Shown: in pieces, positions 9,459-16,863 of the stretch
How the letters are laid out: every line of letters begins with the position of its first letter
How positions within the stretch are numbered: position 1 is the first letter of the stretch
NCBI GenBank assembly: GCA_021740105.1
Contig: JAIPAM010000004.1
Location: forward strand, 62,001 to 126,000
Origin: Flavobacterium sp.
GTDB taxonomy: Bacteria; Bacteroidota; Bacteroidia; Flavobacteriales; Flavobacteriaceae
Length of the DNA: 64,000 nt
Direction: 5' to 3'
The notes under the pieces: generated by a model
Told to the model about the DNA's origin: nothing
What the model saw: only the letters and a program-made list of their open reading frames with translations
Database searches by the model: none
Program-made: the position numbers and the translations under genes

Positions 9459-10078
9459 AGACCTATAAATCCTACTTATTATATTTTTTAATTCTGGTCT
9501 ATATTTCAGGTTCAATCGGATTTGTAATTAACCCTTCTTTTTTTGGCCCCTTTACGCCCTATACTTTATTACTAACTTGTTTTGTGTTTTTAATTCATAG
9601 TCCATTAACAGATAAAAAATTTCTATTCTCCTTTTTTTCTATCGCTTTTTTAGGATTTATTATCGAAGTTATTGGTGTAAAAACGGGGCTTGTTTTCGGA
9701 GAATATTCCTATGGAAATGGTTTGGGCTTTAAACTACTTGATGTCCCACTAATTATTTCTATCAATTGGGCAATGCTTATTTTTGCTGGAATTAGAATTG
9801 TAAGTGGTATATTTGCAAACAAAATAGTGTCATTGGTTGTGGCTGGAACATTAGTTACCCTTATTGACTTATTAATTGAACAAGTGGCACCTAAACTCGA
9901 TTTTTGGAGATTTGAAGGGGGATTACCGGGTTTACATAATTATTTGGGTTGGATTGGAGTGGCATTTTTCACATCGTACTTCTTTTACCCAACTATAATT
10001 AAAGGCAATCGCACCGTTTCATTAATAATATTGATTTTACAAATTATATTCTTCACCTCTTTATTTATATTTATTTAA
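9452..10078 (+). CDS. cruF: Carotenoid biosynthesis membrane protein, CruF-like 1',2'-hydratase (DUF422)
   Basis: A 208-residue integral membrane protein with about six to seven hydrophobic segments. The central region (FGEYSYGNGLGFKLLDVPLI and INWAMLIF) and DLLIEQVAPKLDFWRF match the DUF422 family that includes CruF, which adds water across the psi end of acyclic or monocyclic carotenoids to give a 1'-hydroxy group. It acts in the inner membrane. Its start overlaps the desaturase gene and crtZ begins 1 nt after its stop. A lycopene cyclase function is the main alternative within polytopic carotenoid proteins, but the sequence fits DUF422 better. Confidence 0.75.
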   Translation: MLKTYKSYLLYFLILVYISGSIGFVINPSFFGPFTPYTLLLTCFVFLIHSPLTDKKFLFSFFSIAFLGFIIEVIGVKTGLVFGEYSYGNGLGFKLLDVPLIISINWAMLIFAGIRIVSGIFANKIVSLVVAGTLVTLIDLLIEQVAPKLDFWRFEGGLPGLHNYLGWIGVAFFTSYFFYPTIIKGNRTVSLIILILQIIFFTSLFIFI

Positions 10079-10079
10079 C

Positions 10080-10562
10080 ATGGAAATAGTAATTAATTGC
10101 AGTATTGTTTTAGTCACCTTTATTCTCACAGAATTTTCTGCTTGGGCAAATCACAAATACATTATGCATGGATTTATGTGGTATTTCCACGCAGATCACC
10201 ACAAAAAAGACCACAAAAGTTGGTTTGAACGGAATGATTTATTTTTTATCACTTATGCCGTACCAAGTTGGTTACTTATTATGTTTGGAATGATGAACCA
10301 ATATGCTTGGTACACTTGGGTTGGTTTTGGTATCTTGCTTTATGGTTTAGCTTATTTTGTAGTACATGACTTAGTAATACACCAACGCTTCAAAGTGCTA
10401 ACTAAAACCAAAAATGTATACGTTTTAGCATTGCGTCGTGCCCACAAAATGCACCACAAAAACATTGGAAAAGAAGGTGGAGAAAGTTTTGGAATGTTAA
10501 TTATTAAGAAAAAATACATTCAAGATGCTATAAAAAAATCTAAAACCCAGTTCGCACAATAA
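10080..10562 (+). CDS. crtZ: Beta-carotene 3-hydroxylase
   Basis: A 160-residue di-iron membrane hydroxylase of the fatty-acid hydroxylase superfamily. The His clusters are intact: H25KYIMH30, HADHHKKDH from residue 37, HDLVIHQR and HKMHHK near the C-terminus. CrtZ adds a 3-hydroxyl to the beta-ionone ring. In the company of CruF- and CrtD-like enzymes the expected product is a 3,1'-dihydroxy monocyclic carotenoid such as saproxanthin, rather than only zeaxanthin. It starts 1 nt after the preceding stop, indicating translational coupling. Confidence 0.93.
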   Translation: MEIVINCSIVLVTFILTEFSAWANHKYIMHGFMWYFHADHHKKDHKSWFERNDLFFITYAVPSWLLIMFGMMNQYAWYTWVGFGILLYGLAYFVVHDLVIHQRFKVLTKTKNVYVLALRRAHKMHHKNIGKEGGESFGMLIIKKKYIQDAIKKSKTQFAQ

Positions 10563-10574
10563 GAATTCATAAAC

Positions 10575-11282
10575 ATGAGTCAAATAACTACTTGTACCTT
10601 TTTTAAACTGGAATCTTTTTCTAATAAACTTTGGGCATTATCGCAAATGCAATTAGGACATACCTATTTTAAAAATATTGAAGGACTCGTGTTTTACAAG
10701 TTATTAGGTTCAGGCGCTGAAAATGGTTTTAGTTCAAAACCCAACTTTGGAACCTATGCATTATTATGTATTTGGGAATCGGAAACGCATGCCACTACAT
10801 TTTTTGAAAAAAATTCCTATTTTAACAAGTATAAATCCAAAAGTGCTGAATCATTTACCGTTTATGCACATGCCGCAGAAGCCCATGGAAAATGGGATGG
10901 AAAGCAACCTTTTATTTCCCACGCCATTTTGTCTATGGACAAACCCGTAATGGTTTTAACTCGAGCCAGCATTCGCCTTTCAAAATTAATTTCTTTTTGG
11001 AGAAAAGTCGGTAATGTAAGTAAAAGTTTAGAAGAATACGACGGACTAGCAATGTCTATTGGTGTTGGCGAATGGCCGTTAATTCAACAGGCCACTTTAA
11101 GTATTTGGAAAACACAAGCCGAAATGATAGATTATGCCTATAAAAATGAAAAGCATAAAGAGGTCGTACGTCTTACCAGAAAACTAAAATGGTATAAAGA
11201 AGAACTATTCGCGCGATTTATTCCTTATAAATTTTTAGGCCAATGGAACGGTAAGAATGTTGAAACTATTTTAGAGCTATAA
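10575..11282 (+). CDS. crtA: CrtA-like (spheroidene monooxygenase family) carotenoid oxygenase
   Basis: A 235-residue protein that resembles CrtA: the diagnostic segment YKLLGSGAENGFSSKPN followed by YALLCIWES, later AHGKWDGKQPF and a C-terminal RFIPYKFLGQW. In purple bacteria CrtA oxidises C-2 of 1-methoxy carotenoids. Here, 12 nt downstream of crtZ in an operon with CruF- and CrtD-like genes, a 2'-oxidation of a 1'-hydroxy carotenoid (myxol- or flexixanthin-like end group) is the natural guess, but that is inference. The protein has no signal peptide. The operon ends here; no clear terminator is visible before rpoD. Confidence 0.7.
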   Translation: MSQITTCTFFKLESFSNKLWALSQMQLGHTYFKNIEGLVFYKLLGSGAENGFSSKPNFGTYALLCIWESETHATTFFEKNSYFNKYKSKSAESFTVYAHAAEAHGKWDGKQPFISHAILSMDKPVMVLTRASIRLSKLISFWRKVGNVSKSLEEYDGLAMSIGVGEWPLIQQATLSIWKTQAEMIDYAYKNEKHKEVVRLTRKLKWYKEELFARFIPYKFLGQWNGKNVETILEL

Positions 11283-11414
11283 TCCCATTTTATACCTTGT
11301 GGATAGTGTAAATCATAATTGATAAAAAAGTAAAACTATTTTCTCCTTTTTTGTAACCTTTTTACAACTTCCTACGTATAACCAATTCATCACCTAAAAT
11401 CAGGGCTAGAAATT

Positions 11415-12278
11415 ATGAGACAACTTAAAATTACCAAGCAGGTTACCAATCGTGAAACCGCATCCTTAGACAAATATTTACAAGAAATTGGAAAAGTTGA
11501 TTTGATCACCGCTGACGAAGAGGTAGAATTAGCACAACGAATAAAAGCAGGAGATCAAGTAGCCCTAGAAAAATTAACAAAAGCCAATTTACGTTTCGTA
11601 GTTTCTGTAGCCAAACAATACCAAAATCAAGGACTAACGCTTCCCGATTTAATTAATGAAGGTAATTTAGGTTTGATTAAAGCAGCGCAACGTTTTGATG
11701 AAACTCGTGGTTTCAAATTCATTTCTTACGCCGTTTGGTGGATTCGTCAATCAATTTTGCAAGCCCTAGCAGAACAATCTCGTATCGTTCGTTTGCCATT
11801 AAATAAAATTGGTTCTATCAATAAAATCAATAAAATGTATGCCTTGTTAGAGCAATCTAACGAAAGACCACCTACAGCTGAAGAAATCGCTAAGGAACTA
11901 GACATGACGGTGAACGATGTAAAAGAATCGATGAAAAATTCTGGTCGTCACCTTTCGATGGATGCCCCTTTAGTTGAAGGAGAAGATTCTAACCTTTATG
12001 ACGTATTGCGTTCAGGGGAATCTCCAAATCCAGATCGTGAATTAATTCAAGAATCGTTGCGTACTGAAATTGAGCGTTCTTTAGAAACTTTAACTCCTAG
12101 AGAAGCTGATGTGGTACGTTTGTATTTTGGATTGGGAGATCAACACCCAATGACATTAGAGGAAATTGGTGAAACTTTCGATTTAACTCGCGAACGTGTT
12201 CGACAAATTAAAGAAAAAGCAATTCGAAGATTAAAACATACTTCAAGAAGTAAAATCTTGAAAACCTATTTAGGATAG
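11415..12278 (+). CDS. rpoD: RNA polymerase primary sigma factor (short sigma-70/RpoD)
   Basis: A 287-residue sigma-70 protein. Region 1.2 ([17 protein letters not shown]), region 2 with the -10 recognition helix ([15 protein letters not shown]), region 3 and region 4 with its helix-turn-helix ([19 protein letters not shown]) are complete, while region 1.1 is absent. This short form is the housekeeping sigma of Bacteroidota, which reads the TTTG / TAnnTTTG promoters seen throughout the window. The gene stands alone between the carotenoid operon and rpe and ends in its own hairpin terminator. Confidence 0.95.
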   Translation: MRQLKITKQVTNRETASLDKYLQEIGKVDLITADEEVELAQRIKAGDQVALEKLTKANLRFVVSVAKQYQNQGLTLPDLINEGNLGLIKAAQRFDETRGFKFISYAVWWIRQSILQALAEQSRIVRLPLNKIGSINKINKMYALLEQSNERPPTAEEIAKELDMTVNDVKESMKNSGRHLSMDAPLVEGEDSNLYDVLRSGESPNPDRELIQESLRTEIERSLETLTPREADVVRLYFGLGDQHPMTLEEIGETFDLTRERVRQIKEKAIRRLKHTSRSKILKTYLG

Positions 12279-12293
12279 TCAGATCTTAAAATG

Positions 12294-12323
12294 AAAACTC
12301 CGGAATCACTTTCGGAGTTTTTT
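12294..12323 (+). terminator. rpoD terminator
   Basis: AAAACTCCG (12294-12302) pairs with CGGAGTTTT (12313-12321), followed by further T. Its right arm overlaps the putative -33 box of the rpe promoter. Confidence 0.75.
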
Positions 12324-12339
12324 AAAATAACTACTTTTG
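12310..12339 (+). promoter_or_regulatory. Putative rpe promoter
   Basis: TACTTTTG (12332-12339) fits the -7 box exactly; TTTC at 12310-12313 is a one-mismatch -33 box at 18 nt spacing. The -33 box lies inside the rpoD terminator hairpin. Confidence 0.5.
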
Positions 12340-12358
12340 CACAAACAACACTACTAAA

Positions 12359-13021
12359 ATGAAAAATACACTTATTGCCCCATCTGTACTTGCTGCCGAT
12401 TTTGCCAACCTACAACGCGATATTGAAATGGTTAATAATAGTGCTGCCGATTGGTTTCACATTGATATCATGGACGGTGTATTTGTTCCAAATATTTCTT
12501 TTGGAATGCCTGTTTTAGAAGCTATTACCAAACATGCCGAAAAAACAATCGATGTTCATTTGATGATTGTGGATCCTGATCGTTATATCAAAACATTCAA
12601 AGATTTAGGCACTGACATACTAACCGTTCATTACGAAGCATGCACGCATTTGCACCGAACGTTACAAGCTATAAAAGCTGAAGGAATGAAAGCAGGTGTA
12701 GCACTAAATCCACATACCAATATTGAACTATTAGAAGACGTTATTAACGATATTGATATGGTATGCTTGATGAGTGTCAACCCTGGATTTGGCGGACAAT
12801 CGTTTATTGAAAATACCTATTCAAAAATTGAAAAATTAAAAGCGCTAATTACTAAAAAAGGGGCTTCGACAATAATTGAAATTGACGGCGGGGTAACCAA
12901 TAAAAATGCCGTTCAATTAGTTCAAGCGGGTGCTGATGTTTTGGTGGCTGGAAATTACGTTTTCAAAGCGGAAAATCCGACTCTAACTATTGCCGACTTG
13001 AAAAAAATGACTGCGATTTAA
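12359..13021 (+). CDS. rpe: Ribulose-phosphate 3-epimerase
   Basis: A 220-residue TIM-barrel epimerase of normal length. Family motifs: APSVLAADFANL at the N-terminus, HIDIMDGVFVPN with the catalytic and metal-binding Asp, DVHLMIVDPD, MSVNPGFGGQ (phosphate loop) and EIDGGVT with the second catalytic Asp. It interconverts ribulose 5-phosphate and xylulose 5-phosphate in the pentose phosphate pathway. The gene is monocistronic, with its own promoter and a perfect 13-bp terminator stem. Confidence 0.96.
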   Translation: MKNTLIAPSVLAADFANLQRDIEMVNNSAADWFHIDIMDGVFVPNISFGMPVLEAITKHAEKTIDVHLMIVDPDRYIKTFKDLGTDILTVHYEACTHLHRTLQAIKAEGMKAGVALNPHTNIELLEDVINDIDMVCLMSVNPGFGGQSFIENTYSKIEKLKALITKKGASTIIEIDGGVTNKNAVQLVQAGADVLVAGNYVFKAENPTLTIADLKKMTAI

Positions 13022-13040
13022 TTTATAAATAAAATTCATA

Positions 13041-13072
13041 AAAAAGTCCAAGATTCCTCTTGGACTTTTTTT
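13041..13072 (+). terminator. rpe terminator
   Basis: Perfect 13-bp stem: 13041-13053 pairs with 13058-13070 around a TTCC loop, with A and T tails on both sides. The A/T symmetry lets it act on either strand. The rest of 13073-13230 shows nothing recognisable. Confidence 0.85.
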
Positions 13073-13230
13073 GTGAAAGCTATTGACTTATTTTCGAACC
13101 AAATATTAGAATTTCTAACTCATTTTGTTGAAAATATGCCCTGAGATTTAGTTTTATATAATATGAATGTTTTGATTGAAATAATAAAAAGGTAAACTAA
13201 ACTATCCTAGACTTGAATTTTAATCAATTA

Positions 13231-13791
13231 TTAATTGTTCGCATTATAGTTTTCAAAATCTAATGAAATAGTTAAATACTCCCAAGTCATAATGACTTGT
13301 CCTTTTTTATCATTTAAAGACTTCACTTTATAGATAAGACTTTCAGCTATGCTTTTATTTTTTTGAGGATTTACTGTGATCCTAATCAAATCATTTTCTA
13401 TGTTGTAGTTATCGGCTAAATGCATATCCCAATCTTTACTAATAATAATCGTCCATTTTTCTTTGTCTGGAATAGTAAAAAAGCCGTATTTACCTTTTGG
13501 AACTAATTGTGAATTAATTTTTACATCTTCCGAAAATTCTATCCAAGTAGCTTTGTGAGCTCCTGTTGCCCAGACTTGTCCGTAAGCCACCAAACCATTC
13601 CAAATATTTCTACCCCTCACACTTGGCGAACTGTAAACAATATGCACGTGATTACTTCCTACATTTTCCATAACCACAGTTTTGGGGCTTTTGGGTTTAG
13701 CCGTATCCTCTATTTTTGTGATATGGTTATCGTGTTGGGCAAAAACTTGCAAAGAGGAAAGTAGTAGGAAAATAAAAAAGAGAAATTTCAT
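13231..13791 (-). CDS. Secreted DUF2911 family protein
   Basis: A 186-residue protein with a signal peptide (SSLQVFAQ) and a His-rich start of the mature chain (HDNH). The DUF2911 pattern is clear: YSSPSVRGRNIWN, YGQVWATGAHKAT, a short beta segment around PKGKYGFFTIP and WTIIISKDW. The biochemical function of the family is not known; proteins are small periplasmic beta-rich domains. It is the last gene of a minus-strand operon behind an outer-membrane barrel gene (4 nt apart) and a metal-binding HMA-domain gene, so a role in envelope metal handling is possible but unproven. Confidence 0.85.
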   Translation of the reverse strand: MKFLFFIFLLLSSLQVFAQHDNHITKIEDTAKPKSPKTVVMENVGSNHVHIVYSSPSVRGRNIWNGLVAYGQVWATGAHKATWIEFSEDVKINSQLVPKGKYGFFTIPDKEKWTIIISKDWDMHLADNYNIENDLIRITVNPQKNKSIAESLIYKVKSLNDKKGQVIMTWEYLTISLDFENYNANN

Positions 13792-13795
13792 AACA

Positions 13796-14605
13796 TTAAT
13801 TTTTTAAATCAAAAAACGTATAATACAAATTAAAATAAAAGCCATCTGGTGCTGAACGTAACATTGAACTGATTAGTTCTTGACGGTAAGCTAAATCCAA
13901 TCGTGCCTGACTATTGAAAATAAATTGAATTGCCGGCACAACATCAACATACGACTTACCGTTTTCATTGATAGTTTGCCCAACAAATTCAACCATCAAA
14001 TTGATGTTTGTTTGCTTGAAACTGGTATACTTTTTTGGGTACATCAATTTACCAAAAGATAAGGTGTAATTGGTAGCATTATTGCTAAAAGTAGATGGAA
14101 AAGTATAATTAGGTTTGTTATCTAATGCTTTTTCAAAACTTAGTGACGAACTTATTGCCAATTTATGAATTAATTTGGTGGCAATTATTCCTGTTTCGAA
14201 ACCTGTATTATGGCCAAGGATTTCAATTTGCTCTTGATGGATATCGGCTCGATTAAAACTATATCTCCCGTAGGCAGCCATACGAAAATGACTATTTAAA
14301 TCGTCTTCTGATAAAAATCGATATTTCAGCATAAAACCGCCACCTTCGGCATACAATGCATCGCTTCTTGTACTAATAAAAGCAGAGCCTCTTATCATTA
14401 AATTTTTGTTGATACCATAAGTTACCTCCGGCATAAAGTGATAATTGTAGCCAGATTCAAATTTTTCTTTGAACGCTGATTGCATTATATTAATAGCCAA
14501 TGAATTTGCTGGAACGTTACTTGCAGGATCGGTAACTACAAAAAGTTCTTGACTGTAATTTTTTTGAAATGCAAAAACCATTAATAAAATAATTACCTTT
14601 CTCAT
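13796..14605 (-). CDS. Outer-membrane beta-barrel protein of unknown function
   Basis: A 269-residue protein with a signal peptide ending at about KNYSQ, followed by alternating amphipathic strands (ITYGINKNLMIRGSAF-like), many aromatic residues at strand ends and a C-terminal strand FYFNLYYTFFDLKN, all typical of an outer-membrane barrel of about 10-12 strands. I do not recognise a specific transporter family. It overlaps the stop of the upstream HMA-domain gene by 1 nt and is followed 4 nt later by the DUF2911 gene, so the three are one operon. A link to copper or another heavy metal is suggested only by this neighbour. Confidence 0.65.
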   Translation of the reverse strand: MRKVIILLMVFAFQKNYSQELFVVTDPASNVPANSLAINIMQSAFKEKFESGYNYHFMPEVTYGINKNLMIRGSAFISTRSDALYAEGGGFMLKYRFLSEDDLNSHFRMAAYGRYSFNRADIHQEQIEILGHNTGFETGIIATKLIHKLAISSSLSFEKALDNKPNYTFPSTFSNNATNYTLSFGKLMYPKKYTSFKQTNINLMVEFVGQTINENGKSYVDVVPAIQFIFNSQARLDLAYRQELISSMLRSAPDGFYFNLYYTFFDLKN

Positions 14606-15102
14606 TAGTTGATAATTTTAATGTGAAAATCATCTTCATTGTTATAAGCATAGGTTGCAATATTTTTAAGAGATTTCGATAATTTTTTGAATTCTTTTTC
14701 GGTTACATAACCATTATCCAAAACTTGAATTTTAATTTCTGTATTGCTATTTGAAACATTATTAATTAAAACATAAGCACTTTGTTTGATGGTTTCTGAT
14801 TTAGTAGTGAGAATTAATGTACCAATAAAAAAACCAGCTTTTTCAACTTTATCTTTGAAAATTTTTGGACTTAAAGTATTGCCTTCTTTTAATTTAACTG
14901 TAAACGTATTTGTGTTTAAATCGGTTTCAACATCGACTACTTCGGGTAAACTTTTGAGTTGTTTGTTTATTGCATTGGAACACATGGAACAAGTAAGTCC
15001 AGTTGCTCTAATTTCTGCTTTTGAAATTTGTGCTGTTGCTTTTGAGCTAGCTATTAAAACTATTGAAACCAATATTATGTATATACTGTTTATCTTTTTC
15101 AT
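14605..15102 (-). CDS. Exported heavy-metal-associated (HMA) domain protein
   Basis: A 165-residue protein with a signal peptide (SSKATAQ) followed by one HMA ferredoxin-like domain: AEIRATGLTCSMCSNAI, where CSMC is the CxxC metal site, then LPEVVDVETDLNTNTF and VEKAGFFIGTL. The C-terminal 60 residues are a separate unassigned domain. HMA domains bind Cu(I) or similar soft metals; most are cytoplasmic chaperones or parts of P-type ATPases, so an exported copy points to periplasmic capture. It is first in the operon with the barrel protein and the DUF2911 protein. No metal-responsive regulator is next to it. Confidence 0.82.
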   Translation of the reverse strand: MKKINSIYIILVSIVLIASSKATAQISKAEIRATGLTCSMCSNAINKQLKSLPEVVDVETDLNTNTFTVKLKEGNTLSPKIFKDKVEKAGFFIGTLILTTKSETIKQSAYVLINNVSNSNTEIKIQVLDNGYVTEKEFKKLSKSLKNIATYAYNNEDDFHIKIIN

Positions 15103-15131
15103 TTTTTTTAATTTAAATATTTAATTATTTC

Positions 15132-15295
15132 TTATTCTGTTGGATTAATTGCGATTAAAATTCCTTTTTGATTAAAGAGAAATGTGAGTGGTAATCTTCC
15201 ACAGCTTTTAACCATTTGGTTCAGTCTGTATCTATTGAAATTCTAATTGTATTTATTTTGTTTTTATTAATAGTTTTGCAAAGTTTTACTAACTT
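15132..15295 (-). pseudogene. Decayed thioredoxin-like (TlpA-type) gene remnant
   Basis: Reading the minus strand from 15295 gives KLVKLCKTINKNKINTIR, then ISIDTD and a TGA stop, then TKWLKAVEDY; a second frame over the 3' part gives VKSCGRLPLTFLFNQKG and ILIAINPTE before TAA at 15134-15132. The pieces look like the helix after the CxxC motif, the beta strand ISIDTD, the cis-Pro region and the C-terminal strand of a TlpA/thioredoxin-like exported redox protein. The part with CxxC is missing; the remnant starts 13 nt downstream of the CIA30 gene, as if a deletion removed the 5' half. Reading frames are disrupted, so it cannot make a working protein. Identification is by eye and moderate. Confidence 0.5.
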
Positions 15296-15307
15296 TTATT
15301 TCCTAAT

Positions 15308-15847
15308 TTACTCCAACCCTATCCAATCTATTAACAATTCGAAGTCTTCTTCTTGCTTATTGGCAATCAAAAAACTTAATTGTTCAATGCTTTCAAAATT
15401 GAAATTTGGGATATTTAATTGGCGGCCTCGGAATGTAGGATAAAATTTATTAATTTCTAATTTGATAATTTCCCATTCACCTGAAGTGGTAAATTGATGT
15501 ACGTAGGACTGAGGCGCTGAATAGTCATTTTTTAAACGAAATTCATAGCGTTTGCCATCTCCTTTTACTCGCAAAATAATGAACTTCTTATCTTCCTCTA
15601 CTTTTATTCTTGTATTTAATTGTATCGAGGCAAATCCACCGTTATTCTCTAATGTTACGTGACCTGAAAATTTTCCATGTCCGCCATCTGAAAGTAGCAA
15701 TGTGCTTTTAGATAAACCACCCATTACACCATCGTTGACAATCTGCCATTCTTTGATGTTCGTTTGAGAAACGAAAGTATAAATTTTTTTCATTGTCCTA
15801 TTATTGATGGAGGTGATTGCTAGGAAAATTAATAAGTATTTTATCAT
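15308..15847 (-). CDS. CIA30-family protein (NADH:ubiquinone oxidoreductase intermediate-associated 30-like)
   Basis: A 179-residue protein with the CIA30 beta-jelly-roll signature: WQIVNDGVMGGLSKS, FSGHVTLENNGGFASI, ILRVKGDGKRYEFRLK and a C-terminal LSFLIANKQEEDFELLIDWI. In eukaryotes CIA30 helps assemble complex I; bacterial homologues have no established role. The first about 18 residues are hydrophobic (KYLLIFLAITSI) and could be a signal, or translation may start at the Met at residue 19 (MKKIYTFVS), which resembles the usual start of the domain. It precedes the decayed redox gene on the same strand. Confidence 0.82.
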   Translation of the reverse strand: MIKYLLIFLAITSINNRTMKKIYTFVSQTNIKEWQIVNDGVMGGLSKSTLLLSDGGHGKFSGHVTLENNGGFASIQLNTRIKVEEDKKFIILRVKGDGKRYEFRLKNDYSAPQSYVHQFTTSGEWEIIKLEINKFYPTFRGRQLNIPNFNFESIEQLSFLIANKQEEDFELLIDWIGLE

Positions 15848-16089
15848 TTTATTTTTAGAATTGTCAAACTATTTTATAATGCTCAACTATTTGTTGCTTT
15901 TATAGGTTGTTTTTTTGCATACCCAAAATTTTTAATTAAGCAATGAAATTCAAAATTACAAAACGAACTTTATATTAAACTTAAAACATCAATTTATTTT
16001 CTCTCTCCCTCTCAAATCTAAACTCTAAATGCCATTGAAATTAGCTGTTTCTAATTTAAATAGACTAGGGGTAATTTATGGGCTAACAA
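15848..16089. other. Intergenic stretch with nothing recognised
   Basis: AT-rich spacer between the CIA30 gene and the tRNA-Arg terminator. No open frame of useful length, no convincing promoter and no repeat were seen. Confidence 0.6.
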
Positions 16090-16119
16090 AAAAGCCTCTA
16101 GATTTCTCTAGAGGCTTTT
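16090..16119 (-). terminator. Terminator downstream of tRNA-Arg
   Basis: Perfect 13-bp stem: 16090-16102 pairs with 16107-16119, loop TTTC. On the minus strand it ends in TTTTTTG, as expected for a terminator 12 nt after the tRNA. Confidence 0.85.
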
Positions 16120-16130
16120 GTTTCAACTTG

Positions 16131-16204
16131 TGACCGCGAAGGGATTCGAACCCCCAACCCTCAGAGCCGAAATCTGATATTCTATCCAGTTGAACTACGC
16201 AGCC
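16131..16204 (-). tRNA. tRNA-Arg (anticodon UCG)
   Basis: On the minus strand the sequence folds into a 74-nt cloverleaf: acceptor GGCTGCG/CGCGGTC with two G-U pairs, D-arm GTTC/GAAT, anticodon stem TCAGA/TCTGA with loop TTTCGGC (anticodon TCG, reading CGA) and T-arm with GGTTCGAATCC. The discriminator is A and CCA is not encoded. Confidence 0.93.
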
Positions 16205-16213
16205 ATTATTGAT

Positions 16214-16344
16214 TTAAGATTTTTGATCTTTGATTTAAGATTAAGGAAATCTAAAACTTAAGATTTTTGATCTTGGATTTAAGATTATGGAAATCTAAAA
16301 CTTAAGATTTTTGATCTTGGATTTAAGAATAAAGAAATTTAAAC
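16214..16344. repeat. Three tandem copies of a 44-bp unit
   Basis: Units at 16214-16257, 16258-16301 and 16302-16344 begin TTAAGATTTTTGATCTT and end GGAAATCTAAAAC or a close variant. Units 1 and 2 differ at about two positions; the third has decayed at its end and runs 3 bases past, and includes, the stop codon of the yqeY gene. Each unit holds a small inverted repeat AAGAT/ATCTT. The array fills the whole gap between yqeY and tRNA-Arg. Confidence 0.85.
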
Positions 16345-16788
16345 CAGTAATTTCTTAACTATGGTAGATATGGTTTTTCCTTCGGCAGTTCCACCTAATT
16401 GTGATGAAGCAATTCCCATTACTTTTCCCATTGCCGCAATTCCTGAAGCACCCGTTTCTGCTATGATTTTAGCAATCACCGCTTCTACTTCTTCTTCACT
16501 TAATTGCGCTGGTAAGAATTTTTCAATAACTGCGATTTGAGCTAATTCTGGTTCTGCTAAATCCAATCGGTTTTGTTCCGTGAAGATTTTGGCACTGTCT
16601 TTTCTGGTTTTTACCAATTTTTGCAACAATTTAATTTCATCGGCTTCGGATATTTCTTCTTTGCTTCCTGAAGCGGTTTGTGCTAACAAAATTTCCGATT
16701 TAATGGCACGAAGGGCTTCCAATGCAATGGTATCTTTTGCTCTCATCGCCGTTTTAATTTCGTCCATTAATTTTACTGATAAACTCAT
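16339..16788 (-). CDS. GatB/YqeY domain-containing protein
   Basis: A 149-residue all-helical YqeY protein of normal length. It starts MSLSVKLMDEIKTAMRAKD and has ALEALRAIKSEI, the ISEADEIKLLQKLVKTRKDSA helix and a C-terminal MGKVMGIASSQLGGTAEGK. The domain is homologous to the tRNA-binding tail of GatB; the role of the free-standing protein is not settled. Its stop codon lies inside the third copy of the tandem repeat. Upstream on the same strand is a structured leader element (16864-17003) and a promoter, so its expression may be controlled through the RNA. Confidence 0.92.
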   Translation of the reverse strand: MSLSVKLMDEIKTAMRAKDTIALEALRAIKSEILLAQTASGSKEEISEADEIKLLQKLVKTRKDSAKIFTEQNRLDLAEPELAQIAVIEKFLPAQLSEEEVEAVIAKIIAETGASGIAAMGKVMGIASSQLGGTAEGKTISTIVKKLLV

Positions 16789-16863
16789 ATGTTCTGGTAT
16801 TAATTTGTTAATTCTGTTAATAATAATCGTTAATTTAAAGTTCTTTTGAAAACGATTCGTATT

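Noticed and set aside
14786-15124. 112-codon plus-strand frame
   Set aside because: Antisense to the HMA-domain gene, whose CxxC domain is clear.
16214-16344. CRISPR array
   Set aside because: The repeats are directly adjacent without unique spacers, only three copies exist, and no cas genes are near.
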